Below, in pieces: positions 23,491 to 37,000 of a stretch of 64,000 nt of DNA. Each line of letters begins with the position of its first letter. The stretch's first letter is position 1. Origin of the DNA: Polychytrium aggregatum (taxonomy: Eukaryota; Chytridiomycota; Chytridiomycetes; Polychytriales); assembly GCF_025602895.1 (NCBI RefSeq), contig NW_026516211.1:124001-188000 (forward strand), read 5' to 3'. Position numbers and translations under genes: made by a program. Below the pieces are notes generated by a model that did no database searches, was not told where the DNA came from, and was given only the letters and a program-made list of their open reading frames with translations.

Positions 23491-24576
23491 GGCGTCCGAG
23501 GGTGGTGTAATAGTTGGAGCCGGATGAAGGTCCAGCAACAGCGGCCGTGGATGCGCGGTCGATGCCGTCTCGGCTTTGGAACGGCCAAAGTGCGATCAGC
23601 AGGAGTCCGCGCGGTCAGAGTTGCAGGCTCCAGAGCCTGCGCAAAAGGGGGGCGTCCCGCGTGAACGCTGAGGGGACAGGAGCACAGCGACTGATCGGCG
23701 CTTGGGCCTGATTGAGACAGGCGGGCAGGGATACGATGCGACACATGCAGGCCATCGCGATGCTGTTTTCAAGCAGAACACACCGCAGCGACACCGGCTT
23801 GCGACACTGACCTGCGACACCGTCCTGCGACATCGTCCTGCAGCATGGCATGGGTCTGGTCGTGTGCTCGGTATCGCCATGATCACTGGGTGGTACACGG
23901 CCCCCTGGGTTTGGCCGCTTGTCCGTGATGCCTGCGCCACGGACGGCCCACGCGCCGCGGCTCGTGCCAGAGCGCCACCGAGCGCGCACGGCGCAGCCAC
24001 ACAGACACTGTCCGGTGCATGTGGCGCAAGGATCCGGCGCGTTTGTATCCATGATGCCGCGTTATTGTGCGCGCCGCGCCGGTATTCACTGGACGCCTTG
24101 GCTGGTACTTGCGGCGCCGCGGTTGGCCCGTGTCGCACAAGACGCGTCGCCGTTGCCCGCGACAGCCAACTGGCCCCCCCATCCGCTCTTGTTAAGCCAT
24201 TTCTGTTGCCGCTGTGCGACCCCGCGAGCGCGCTCTGTTGGCCTTCCTGCGGCCGCTGTCGCTGTGTTCTCGCCTGGCTCTCTCGTCCACAAGCCTGCCC
24301 TCGGTGTTTGTGTGCTCTCGCTGTTGGCCCTCGCCCCAGGCTTCTCTCTCTCTCGCTCGAGCCTCTCCTGTCCTCGACCTGGGCCGTGGTTCTTGGCCCT
24401 TTCTTGTCTCGACGTCTGGGACGAAAGCCCCCCTCTCCACCAACACCAACACCAACACCAACACCAGCGCCGACGCTGCGATTCTCCCACCCCCAGCCGG
24501 CGCCCTCTCCTCTCCAACCCCGTCCTGAATCTCCTCTGGTGCCGGTGCACATTCACACGCAAGCAGGTCGCCGGCC
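23491..24576. other. GC-rich divergent spacer, PEPC and Sel1 gene
   Basis: This 1.1-kb spacer holds both promoters. It has a degenerate GCGACAC-type repeat at about 23788-23842 and a (CACCAA)n tract at about 24439-24470 in the likely leader of the Sel1 gene. Long overlapping frames on both strands reflect the GC-rich sequence and have no recognised motif. Confidence 0.5.
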
Positions 24577-27028
24577 ATGTCCACTTTGCGATGGAGCAAC
24601 CCCGCGGGCTCTGACCAATCGTCTCGATTCCGGTCGGCCTCCGGGCGGCCCGACACCCAAGACCTCGCCTGGCTCCGAGAGGCTGTCGAAAGCGGCGATC
24701 CCGATGCCCAGGCCTATGTCGGAAACTGCTTCTTCTATGGCTGGGAAACCGAGCGCAACTTCACCCAGGCCGTTTCGTTCTACCGCCTGGCGGCCCAGAA
24801 CGGCCATCGCGAGGCCCAGTTCCACCTTGGCGAGGCTTACTTTGAGGGTCTTGGTGTCGAAAAGAACTACGAAACGGCAATATACTGGTACCGGAAGGCC
24901 GCGGATCAGGGCGAGCTGAACGCCTGCACTGCCCTGGGCTACTGCTACTTCAACGGCATCGTCTTCTCGGTCGACTACTCGGTGGCCTACATGTGGTACC
25001 GCAAGGCTGCCGAAGGCGGCAACATCGACGCCGCCTTTGAGGTCGGCAACTTTCACTTCTACGGAAAGGGTGCCAGCCCCGACACCGCCCAGGCCGTGCT
25101 CTGGTACCAGCTTGCTGCCGAAAAGGGCCACTCCGAAGCCCAGAGTGTCCTCGGCAAATGCTTGCTCGACGGCATCGGCGCCGCCCGTGACTCTGCTCGA
25201 GCGATCCACTGGCTCAAGGCATCCGCGGACCAAGGCAACTCCAGCGCCCAGCTCGAGCTCGGCAAGTTCTATATCGACTCGACCCACCCCGACCACAACA
25301 GCGACTATGGTGTACAGCTGATCAAGATGGCTGCAAAACAAGGAAACTCGCTTGCCCAGGTGCAGCTTGGAATCTGGTAAGCCGCACACAGTATGCTCCC
25401 ACAAGCGCCTGGTGCTGCATCATCGCTGCCGGTATCCACTGTTGCCTCCGATCGGAATCTATCTTGCGTAGACTCCTCCTACTCGGCCATCGCGCTCGCA
25501 CATGCATCCATCTGACATCATCGCCGCGCTCTCTGTCTTGTGATGGCACACCAGTTTCAGCGAAGGCCAAGGCGTCGCCTGCGATCCCGTCCAATCCATC
25601 CGATGGCTCCGCGCTGCCGCCGACCAGGGTGAGTCTGAGGCCCAGTATCTCCTTGGCAACGCCTTCCTCGAGGGTAGCAGCGGCATGCCCCAGGATGACG
25701 CCCAGGCCGTGCTCTGGTATCGCCGTGCTGCCGAGCAGGGCCACCCCACCGCCCAGTACAATCTCGGAAACGCCTATTTTGATGGCACGGGTGTGCCTTG
25801 CGATTTCTCGACGGCCGTATACTGGCACCGCAAAGCTGCCGATCAAGGAAACGTCTACGCCATGTTCAACCTCGCCAACAGCTATGCCGAGGGCCTTGGC
25901 ATCGAAAAGAAGCCCGAGGAGGCCCTCAAGTGGTACGAAAAGGCCGCCTCGCTCGGCGACCCGGATGCCCAGTTCGAGCTTGGCAACATATATCTTGCCG
26001 GCAATGACATCGTTGAGCCCGACTCGGCCAAGGCTGCCAAGTATCTCCAAGACGCCTCAAACTCTGGCCATGCTGAAGCCATGTCCGCCCTCGCGAGCTG
26101 CTACTTCCTTGGCCAGGGTGTCGAGATGAACCTGCCCGTTGCCTTTGATCTCAACTATCGCGCCGCAAACCTGGGCAACCCGAACGCCATGACGGGCCTC
26201 GGGTTCCATTTCCTCGATGGGCTCGGTGTCGAGCAGAACCTCGAGGAAGCCGTCGTGTGGCTCCGGAAAGGTGCTGAGCAGGGCCATCCCCTGGCTGCCC
26301 TTCGGCTGGCCGACTGCTATTTCGAAGGTCTCGGCGTCCCGCAGAATCCAGGCGAAGCCGTCGTGTGGTACCGCGTTGCCGCTGCCGCCGGCATCCTCGA
26401 GGCCCAAAACAACCTCGGTGACTGCTATCTCAAGGGCATCGGCGTGGCCCCGGACTGCTCGATTGCCATCAACTGGTTCCGCAAAGCAGCCGACGAAGGC
26501 TTTGACCTGGCGCTTGTTGGCCTGGGCGAGTGCTATTCCCGCGGCGGACGGGCCGTGCCAAGGAACCCATCCAAAGCGTACGCTCTGTTCCTGCAGGCTG
26601 TCGACCTGGGTCAGCTCGAGGGCCTGGTTGAGCTCGGTCACTGCTTCTACTACGGCGAAGGCGTCGAGCAGGACTACTTCCAGGCCGTGGCGTACTACCA
26701 CCAAGCCCTCCAGGAAGGCTCCGTTACGGCGACAGCGGCGGCCAACTTGGCCCACTGCTTCGAAAATGGCCTCGGTGGCCTCCCGATTGATCCGCGCCAG
26801 GCCCAAGTGTGGCAAGAGGCCAGCCTGAAGGAAAGCAGCACCCTTGAGCGGCCGTTTGGCGCCAGCTACGAGTCGGGTAACTACCCTGATGCGGACGCCC
26901 CGTCAAGAGCCTTCAACCGATCCGACAGCAACAAGAAGAGCATCTGGAAGCAATTCTGGTCGCGCGTCCGGAACGGTGTCAAGGGAGTCAAGGGCCGCGG
27001 TGGCAAGCGTAACAGCTTCATCGAATAA
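24577..27028 (+). CDS. Sel1-repeat (SLR) protein
   Basis: The protein is built almost entirely from Sel1-like repeats, a TPR-related helical solenoid that acts as a scaffold for protein complexes. Exons are 24577-25376 and 25555-27028, joined at a Cys codon so that LGI-C-FSEGQGV is restored; the product has 757 residues. Roughly 18 repeats of about 36 residues can be traced, each with the A-x-x-x-L-G...Y-x-x-G-x-G-V...A-x-x-W-Y-x-x-A-A-x-x-G pattern. There is no signal peptide or transmembrane segment. The last 60 residues are basic and Ser-rich (for example WKQFWSRVRNGVKGVKG) and may contact membrane or nucleic acid. Fungal Skt5/Chs4 chitin-synthase activators are also Sel1-repeat proteins, but I see no prenylation box and cannot assign it to that group. 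Confidence 0.88.
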
Positions 27029-28040
27029 GTGTCCATCGTTGGCACGTTCGGTGCTGGAACTGTGTCTACTCTTTCTATCGTTCCGCATGACAGCCCAGTG
27101 TTTCGATTGTGAGCGAGTTCGACTTGATTAGGCGCCTCATCTCCATTCGTTGTCCAAAAATCCCATCTTTCTCTTCGCTCTCACTCGCTGTCCGCATGTT
27201 CTGCTGCTGCCATGCATTATCGCACCTCAATCCCGCCATATCAGCCGATACTGTGTCACTTCATGACTTGCTCTCTCTCCTCCCCGGCTTCCTTCATCCC
27301 TCAGAGCGACGGGGGTTTCTCTGGCATTCTCCCATGCTCTCCTGCCATGCCCGCTCCTTCTGCCTTTGACGCACCTTGCCTTTTTAATTTATGAGCATTA
27401 CCTCACCGGGCCCGCCTTCCCTTCTATTGGGCGGTCGGTGCAGCCCTGGCTGTTGGTGACCTAGATTTGACACTGCTGTCAGAGAACTACCTGCTTCAAA
27501 GCCCCCACCCCGCTGTCTCCGCTTCTCCTCTTTGCAATCTCGTTGTTTTTGGCCAAGTGCTTCCCTCTTGCTTGCTCGCTTGCTTTTTTTTTTTTTTACC
27601 ACTTGCTCTCCTCGCATGTGCTTCTTTCGTTTCCATTTCCACCGTTCCCACTCCATTTCCCAGCTAGAGTGCGCCCAAGGTTCGAGGACGGGGCTAGATG
27701 GTACGCCCCCGCTCTCGCCCAACGCCGCCCCGTGGTCTGTAGATATGCTCAAGAACGGATTGTGCCGCAGCAGAATGAGCAACGTTGCCGCTATTCCATA
27801 CACCTCAATACAGCTCTTCCAACGAAACCATGTTGCAGGTGCAATGTACCCAGTGGTTTGAGCGACTCAGTCACATTTATCGGACAACAGCGATATTCGG
27901 GATAGATGCGCTCTCGCCGTGTTATGAGCAGGACAAATGAGCCTGTCCAATCTTGGCTTGCGTGTGGACACAATCTTTGGTCTTCGGTTCGATGCCTCAT
28001 TTGGCGCGGACGAGTTGCCAGCAAAGTCGTTGTTGACCCG
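27029..28040. other. Convergent 3' spacer
   Basis: About 1 kb lies between the ends of the Sel1 gene and the dynein gene. It is pyrimidine-rich on the plus strand, with a T-run near 27584-27597. No conserved coding signal or RNA gene is visible. Confidence 0.5.
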
Positions 28041-31000
28041 CTAACTTGTGGCGCACCTGCAAGTTGGGATGTAGAGTCAGCCAGACCCATCCTCAGTCAA
28101 AACACTGCGCCATAACAGACCAGCCAGAATCACATGAACAGCAAGCTACTTACAACAAGGCGACACCTCGCAGGATCCAGTAGTCCGGGTTCTGTTGGGT
28201 CTTGAGCTCGATATCGAAGATGTAGTTCAGATCCGTGCGGCGAGGTCTTCGATAGACTGGACAGCGGTACAGGCGCGGATCGCCGTCGTCGGTCGAGTTG
28301 GTTGCGCTGACATGGACGACAGGCATCATCTGGTAGATGACCTTGGGCTGCGACTCGGTGAGGCGAATGTTCTTGCGGTCCCATCCGGCGCCTTCGATAA
28401 ACAGACCGTGGATATAGACACCTTCTCCCGGTGGAGCTGTGATGTCTTCCTTCATTTGCTTCATTACTTCGTTGGCAAGCTGGACGACAAAGTTGGAATA
28501 GGCGTGATAGCGGCGTGTGTGTCAGTCTTGAGTCTGGCGCCATGACCGTCTCCAACTCTGACGTGCCCTCCGTCAACTCTGAATACTGCTGTGCATCTTG
28601 GTGCCGAGCTTTTTCGTCACAATACACTCGATCCCGCACCACACATCCGGTCAGTGTTCGCCTCACATACCTTGACACTATCCAGTGCCCATCCCTGGTG
28701 AGCACGCGTAATTTCCTGCCGGATTGCCGTCAGGAAGCCTTGCGGGTTGAAGAAACCGCTGAGCCAGAACACGAGCGGTCGACCGTCATAGAGCCATGTC
28801 TGGAACTGTGCAATGCGGTTCAGCAGCTCGGTGTACCACAGTCCAAGGGTCGACGACTGCCACGAGACCTTGACCCATGTCTCGGGCACTCGGGCGTCAT
28901 AGAGCGCATCGAGAGCGTTCTGCAACTGGGCGCTGTAGATGATGGTGCCGTCTATGGCCAGTTTCAGATCGCTCAGGGTCGAGCGCACAATAGATATCAC
29001 GACCTGCATGCGGTCGACCTCCTGCCCTACAAAGATGTTGAGGGGCTTGGGTCCACCCTGCTTCTGGATGCAGGATTTGACTCGGTTCTTGTCAAAGTCC
29101 TCGGGCAGCTTGCTGAGCAAGTCGTTGGCCATACGCTTGACGGCATCTTCGCGAGTCTCGCCTGAGCCAGTATTGCTATCCTTGGGCTGGATCGACATGA
29201 TGGTATCTGCAGATCAAGACGTTGTTAGCACTGAAGTAAGAGTACTCGGGCAAAAGTGCAATTCACCCTCTGCGCCGAGTCCAATCGTCGGAAGCATTAC
29301 GACGGTTGACGCCCCCTGTTTCTGAAACCAACAACGTCTCTTGCTGTGAGCCGACTCGTCCGTCTTACCAAGCATCTTCTGTGATTCCTTTGTCTGACTC
29401 GAAATGTCGGCATTCGGATGCAGTCCAAATACATCGGGTGTATCGATTAAGGGAAGTGACTCGATCGACTGGCGGTACTCTTCGACCGACTTGAGATGCG
29501 GGATCGTGTAGCCTTTGTAGAAGTTGAACGAGTCTGCAAACATGTGGTCTCCGAACCACACCTTGCCGTATGTCGCCAGTAGGCGCCTACGCACACAAAA
29601 TGGTGGCATTTGGGGACCGGAAGCATCAGCGCTGAGTGATACTGTCGGATACAGTCCGATTCTCAATCGATTTCCCAGCACGAGCTTGATTATAACTCAC
29701 CGATCAAAATCGTCTGTAACTCGCCCGCCGTAGTGCACCTCGCAAAACATGTATCGTGCTGTCTGCCACGAGATGTTTGCCTTGGGAGCCAGTTCATCGA
29801 CGTGGTTCTGCACGAACTGCACACTTGCAGCAAGATCTGACTGGTTGAACTCGTACGGAATGTTCCAGCCCAGAGGACCAAACTTGCGCCGTTCCTGAAC
29901 GACCGAGTGCAAGAATGCAAGTCCGTAGAGGAGCGGCTTGTATTGCGGACGAGCGCTCATGTCGAGCATATCCTGCGTGAACCAGGCATAAGTGCGCTTG
30001 AGTCCGGCTTTGATGCCCTGTGGCGGTTCGTTGGTGAACTTGATTGACATTTGCAGGAATGTGATCGGGAACTTGGGGCTCACGTCGACAGTGATCCACA
30101 GCCGGAACTTCTCGTGGATGTACTCAGTTTCCAGAATCATGCCCAGCAGCTCCTCCATAAACGGCAGGCCCAAGTGGCAGTTTTGCAGCAGTGCCCATCC
30201 GCCGTTGGTCATGAATACCGAGAGCAGCTTTCGTGCATGCACCTCTTGGCCCTGTCCCATCGAAATCGCCTTCATATCGATTTTGTGTTTCTTGGACAGA
30301 TTCTCAATATCTGCGGATGGATCGGAGCCCTGCGAAAGCAGGCAAATCATCGGCGTGCGATTGTCCGACTCTTCAAGCAGTGCGTCGAGATCCAGAATCT
30401 GCGACTCTGCAAAGCGTGTGGTCATGGAACTGGCAATGTACTGCTTTGCCATCATGATCGAGCGATCCAGGCACCAAGAGCGCACCAACAGCAGCCGCTT
30501 GAAGGTGTCCAGCGAGTTTTGGTAGCCGCTTGGCAGCATTTCGTTCTCCGGTGCGTCTCGCTCATACCACGACTTCCACGCCTTTTCGTTTTTGCCAACC
30601 TGGTTGAGAAGATCGCTAAAGCCAGGCATCTTGCTCAATGCCACGAGGTTGAGCCAGGTCATATCCGGGATCCAGTTGAACGGCTTCTTGACCACCGTGT
30701 TGATATCCAAGGCGGCGCCTCCCTTGATCAGGCACCGAAATTCCTCGTGCATCAGTCGATTCATGGAGATGTCGATTTTGATGGCCAGCAACAGCACAAA
30801 GAGGGTCTTGTGGACTTCATACAGACCACGGACGACGTACGAGAAAGCCCGGAATGTGCAGTACTCGATAATGTTCTGGATGCGTTTACTCGGGATCGGA
30901 GAAGGTTGGCTCTTTTCCATGCTTTCGTCAAAGAGCTGCAGGAACTGCTTGAGCGATGTCTGGTACATGACATTGACCATGCTCATTTCAGCAATCAAAA

Positions 31001-34000
31001 AGTATATGATACTGCCGCGGCTTGCAACGGGGCGATACTCTTCACGGGCAATACCGATTTTCTTCTGGGTCTCGGCTGCAATCATAAGCTTTTCGTTGAC
31101 CTCCTCTGCCGTGGTCTTGGTCACGGCGAGCACCTCAATCAGCGACTCGTCATCCACGAGCGACCCCTGGGTCGACGTCAGGCGGTGGAGCAGGTTGTCT
31201 TCGAGCTGCTTCATCTTCTTCTTGTTGGTATTGACATCTTCAAGGAGCTTGGCTCGCTCCGTCTCCAGCTCTTGCTTCTCGCGCATGATGACACGGCCGA
31301 GGAGCTGCTCCTCAAGACCTTTGTGAGTGACAGTAAAGTCGATAATGGAGCACTTTGCATAGATTTCCGGGTTGTAATTGGGGTTGGGAAGCTTGGTGGT
31401 GATGAAGAGCGAGAACCCTTCGGTGTAGTCAATCTCACGATCACCAAACACCACCTTGTATGATCGACCGGCGCGGATCAAATTCTTCTCGAGGATGTTG
31501 TCGAGCGTGGGATCCATGGCTTCCTCAACATCTTCAATCAACAGCGGCTTGCCTTGGCTCACAGAATCCTCGACATGCTGACGGAAGTACTTGTGGCTCA
31601 GGTTGGTGACCTGGAGCTTGTTGGCCTCCTCACGCGCCTTGATCCAGGTCTTGGCCTGGTTCTGTGGATCGATCAGCAGCGGATACCGAGTGCCTCGGGT
31701 CACGATGATACCATTCTGGATCGACAGTTCGTCGGTAGGGAGACCCTGGATGTTCCATTCTCCGATCGTGGTGTTGTCCACGAGCAGTCCAATGATGTTC
31801 AAATTCTCGGTGTGCGGAATCTTGCGTCGCACCAGCTCCTTTGTCCAATCCGAGAGCAAACCGCTTCTGAAGGCCTGATTGAACGGCCCGCTGTACGAAA
31901 GAAACGCCGTGGCTAGAATCACATCGCCGACAAGCTTGCCAATACGCTCAGCAAATTCGCGACTTTGGATCGTCCACCGATCCTTCTCGCCCTTCAGACC
32001 AGAGATCAGAGCTGTGGCCGCGTTCATCTTGCGCTTGCAGCTGTCGGCGTCCGCCTGGAGGGCCTGCTTGCTGGCAATGGCGTTGTTGTACTTTTCGTTG
32101 AAGACGTCAAGCTCGGCTTGCTTTTCGTCGAGGGCTTGCTGTGCCTTGTTCAGATCGGTCATGGCAATCTCTAGCTTGTGCTCTTGAATGATCAGATTGG
32201 CCTTGAGCGGAATGACTTTCTTGTTGACGGAGTAGTAGACGCTCATCGCACGCACCCACGAAGCAAGACCGGCAACATCGGCCGACACCTTCTTGGCGCC
32301 TTCGAGATTGAAGTCGGGCATCTCCAAAAGCACATCGAGCAGCTCGACGGTCTCTTCGTTGATCTCATCCTTGGCAAAGTTCATCAGCGACGCCAAAAAG
32401 TCAGACTGACTCATGAGCTTGAGAGCATCGCTCCAGGATGGCTTGGGGCACGGCCGCTCCGGGTCTTGGGTCGTGAGATCAATGCGTCTCTTTTGCAGGA
32501 GCAGCACGCCGTCCATGATACGCATGATGAGATGCGGAGGTTTGGCCAGCTTTCGAACCGTGGCAATGTGTGCCGGCTGGATGGAATTGAGGGCATTTGT
32601 GGCTTCTTCGAGCGCCGGCTTGGCCGCCTCGAGCTGGGACTCTGCATAGGTCTTGTCGGCTTTGATTGCGTTGGCGATGGCCTCGGATTTGGTTTTCACC
32701 TTGAACACGGCATCCTTGACCTTCTCGGCGGCGGCGGTACTGGCTGTAACTTCCACCAGGACGGCATCGGCGGCCTTTGAGGCAATCGCCAGCTCTTTCT
32801 CCTTCACCACAAGCTGTTCTTGAAGGGTTGCAACGGACTTGGAAGCCTCCAATAGCTTGGCAAGACCCATGTTCATGCGATCGGACAAGATACCGACCTC
32901 TTCGCGCTTGACTTTGTAGAGAGACTTGTATGAATTGAGGAACGATAGATACGATTTTGGTGTGACATGGGTGCGGCGACGGAACTGCGAAAAGTAGTTG
33001 TCGCAAGCTTCAGTGACAACGTCGTGAACGTGGGCAATGTGATATACAATCTCCTTCTTGATTTGATCCGATCCGACAATGTCCATCTCGCCGGTGAACT
33101 TCTCGGCGACTGCGCGCAAAGCCTCGTTAGGCCACCTTGTGAACCAATCCATGGTGCATCCCGAGACCAGACCAGGGAACTTGAGCGACCGGTTTCGGAA
33201 CTTGTCTCCAACGGGCGAGAAGCAGAGCACCACATGCAGGTTGGCCTTGACACGGTCGATGAAGAACTGCCACAGATTCTCGATGGTATCGGGAACGTTG
33301 GGCCGCTGTTTCTTGAGGGCTGGACGCAAATCGGAGGAAATGCCAATGATTTCGTCCTTTGGAAATAGGTTGGTGATTTCTCCCGAAGTCAGGATGTTGT
33401 TGATGTATCCAAGGAAGATCTCCTCTTTTACTTCGTTGTCGGTGAAGATAAAGGTCAGCGATCGCCCCTGCGCACCGGCAACCTTGTACATAACCTTGAG
33501 ATCCTCCATGAGGTTGGATGTACCGTAGCTCTTGGAGATGGCAATCTGGAAGACCTGGCTTTTGGCAATAAAAGCCGCGAGCTTGGTGAGGGACTGTTTG
33601 CCGGAGCCTCCGACACCGACAAGGAGACCATTGCCTCTGGGGGTCCGGATGATTCTCGAGATGCGGGCAATGTGTTTCATGGCATCTTCAAAGAGCACAA
33701 GGTCCATCTTGGATCCACGGATGTTTTCGTTGTACTGCTTCATGAACTCGTTCAATCTGTCCTTGAGCCCCTCGAAGGAGGGAATCCTCTCGTACACCTT
33801 GCATGCCTCCGGATCAATCTCCACCTCCGGGTCGTCGACCTCTGGCGGCTCGCGTAAAAAGTCAACAAAGTAGCTCTTTGTCGACACTGCACTGGCCATA
33901 TCGTCGCCAAACTCCTTCTGCACGATGTTGACCATGGTTTTGGCAAACCAATCAATGTCCTCGCCCGTGATGAAGCGGTCCGGAATGACGCGCGAGCACT

Positions 34001-37000
34001 CGTGCTCCCAGAGATTCAGCAGCGCCTTGGAGTTGACAATGACCTCGGCCGTGGCAATCAGCATGCCCTCGACGATGCGAGACAGATCTCTCAGGTTGAA
34101 GATATAGTGGAACTTTGCCGGTGTTGGAAGCATCTTGACCTTGGTCATCTGCCAGAGTCGCCGGGTCAGCGACGGGAATCGCTTGACGAACTCAGTCACG
34201 TCTTCTGGGAACTTGCGTGACTCTGAAAAGTGGCCTTCGAGCATGGTTCCAAAGATCTTGTCCACAGAGACATCGGAGGGAATCGTGCAATTAACGACGA
34301 CGAACTGCCGCTTCAGACGACTTGGAATGTCGTTTCGGCCGCCACCAGGATGCATCATAGCCCCGAGGAAGTTGAGATCGACAATCGATGTCCAGTCGCC
34401 TGTTGGCATGGTAAGTGTCAGTCGTGGCAATCCGATGCGACGGATCAGTCGCTTGGTCCGAGTGTCTATGCACAGCAACCTGCCTGGTGCACCACACAAG
34501 TTCGTGCACAGCGCATACCTGGTCTGTCGAGGGAATAAAATCCCTGATACTCCATCAGCTGGCGCAGGAGCTCGCCCGTAACCTGGTCACCCCACTCGTT
34601 GATCTCAGGCATGTTGATATCATCGATAAAGAGAATCATTTTCTTGCCAGCCGGCGGGCCATAGGTTGAGCCCATGCGTTTGTCCAGGTAACTTTCGACC
34701 GTCCGCTGGAAGATCATGGGCGTCGTGGCGGACGAAAACGACAAGTTCTTGTAGAGGTGAGTCTCTGGATTGAGCTTGGCCAGGAACTTTCGCACCGTCA
34801 CAGTCTTGGCTGTGCCGGGCTCGCCGATCAGCAGCACTGCTTTCTGCTGCTTTGTTACCGTTTCCATGAGGAACTCGACACGGACGTTGTCAACAGTCGG
34901 AATGATCACGCTCGAAAACTCGGGGGTTGAATCTTTCGGATAGTTCCACTCCGGAACGCGCTCTCTCCAGTGTACCCACTTGCCGCTCTCGTCGACAAAG
35001 TATTCATAGAAGGTGTCCTGGGTGTTTGGGTCGAGCTCGGGATACTTCAGATGTGAGCATTTTTCAAGCAAAAAGCTCTGCAGCTTCTTTCGCTCATCCA
35101 GCTCAAGGAGGGCACCGATCGCCCAGATAAGCGAAAAGATGTACAGGCGCTCCAGATGCTCCCCCGAAACGGTCTTGTTGGGGTCGACCTTGGGGTCGAT
35201 CTTGGGAATCAAGCCTGTCAGTAGCGTTGTCGCATTTACCACGTAGGTTACCTTCTGGATGTACATCTTAGGATGCAGCTCAAGGAACAAGAAGTTGCTT
35301 GCCAGTCCAAAGCTGGACGTGAAGAGAGGCTCGAGCACGGCTATTTCGCTCGCAGAGCGCGATTTGAACCAGGATTGCAGCACAATGTCCCAGGACAGCG
35401 CGATGACGCCAATATAGATCATTCCGCAGCGGCTGACTGTCGCCGGGGATGCGTTGCGCAAACTGTGGACCTCGAAGGTCAGCTTGCATGCCGAGGACAT
35501 GGGAATGCGGTCGCCGTTGGCAAGAGTAAGACACTTGTTGTCGTCCAGCACACTGTTGAGGTTCTCGATCCAGACAGCATCGACAGGGCCATCGAGCACA
35601 ATCCACACAGTCTCGCCGCGCTTCTTGAGCGTCTTTCGCCACAGCGAGGAGAAGATTCCATCTGTCCAGTCGTTGGTGGCGACATCGAGTTTGCCAAACA
35701 TCTGGTAATCGGTGATGGCCTTTGGATTCATCCGAAGCTCCTTGTGAGGATCCCCACACGCCGTCTGCGCCTTGAGCAGTGCGTTGATGCACTTGGTCTT
35801 TCCTGTCCCCGTCGGACCAAGGACCATGATTCCGTGTCGTACCCGGGCCGTTTCGTACAGCTGAATCACTTTGAGCGTCCATGGTGGGTGGCTGATCAGG
35901 TTGGCGTCCATGAGTTGTTGGTCGATTGCAGCCTCGACGGTGGGGTAGCTACTCTTCTTGGCGATGAGCCCCGGGAACAGGTCGTTGATCAGCGACAGAA
36001 ACACGGCCTCGTCCTCATCGACCAACTTGGAGAGATTCATGTCTCGCAACACGCGCATGATAATCAGGTTCTCGCTATCTTCGGGGCTGCCTCGCTTGAC
36101 AGCACCGCAAGTTCGGAGCACGGAAAGGATGTTGCGCAGGCCAAAGTCGTAGTGGACCTGTCGCGAAAGCTGCTGTTCGCAGAGACCGTACAGGACAAAG
36201 AACTTCTTGGCCAAGATGATGTTGTTTAGGAAACCGCAGCCAGCAAGCTTCACACGGATGATGATTTGCCGATCCGGCACCATCATCGCCACGTATCGGA
36301 AATGAACCTTGAGGTTTTCGGGAAGCTCGACACGTCCTGCATAGCCAGGATTCATCGTGATGAACATACCGACTTCCGGATTCAGCTCGACCGTATCTCC
36401 GTCGGTGAAGATGAAGGTGGTTTTTCTCTCCTTCCTCGCTGATAATACGCATCCGATTTGCTGGGCGGCCACCGAAAGCACAGGCAGCTCGATCCGGTTG
36501 AACTCATCAAAGCAGCCCCAACTTCCGCTCTGTGCCAGCCCCTTGTAGATGCGGCCGAGACCTCGGTAGTCCATCTGGTCCGAGCAGTTGAAGACGACAA
36601 CCCACTTGGCCAAGTTCTTGCCAAGGTCCTTCACCGACTCGGTCTTGCCCGTTCCGGCGGGCCCGGCGGGCGATCCGCCCAGGGACATACCGATGGCCTG
36701 GGCAAGGGTGATGTACACTCGATCCGTAAGCGGCGTAATGACAAGTCTGTCTGTGCACCCGAGGTACTCGCACTGATAGCGAAAGTCAAAATTGGTAATC
36801 GACACTATGCAGCAGTCCTTTGTTTCGTGCCAGTAGAAGCGCGCCTGCTTGAGCCACTCGAAATCCTCGGGCGATTTGATGTGGGCCTTGTAGAGCTTTT
36901 CAAAGACATCGCGATGGTGCACCTGGATGGTGATGAAGGTTTCGTACTTGGTGCGGTCCATCTTGGTCAAGTCCTTGGTGGTGACGTCGATGAGGGCATT

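Noticed and set aside
23596-24919. Long frames on both strands upstream of the Sel1 gene
   Set aside because: They overlap each other, have biased composition and no motif, and the true Sel1 start is the ATG at 24577.
30051-31463. 470-codon plus-strand frame inside the dynein gene
   Set aside because: It is antisense to a conserved dynein motor exon whose minus-strand reading is certain.
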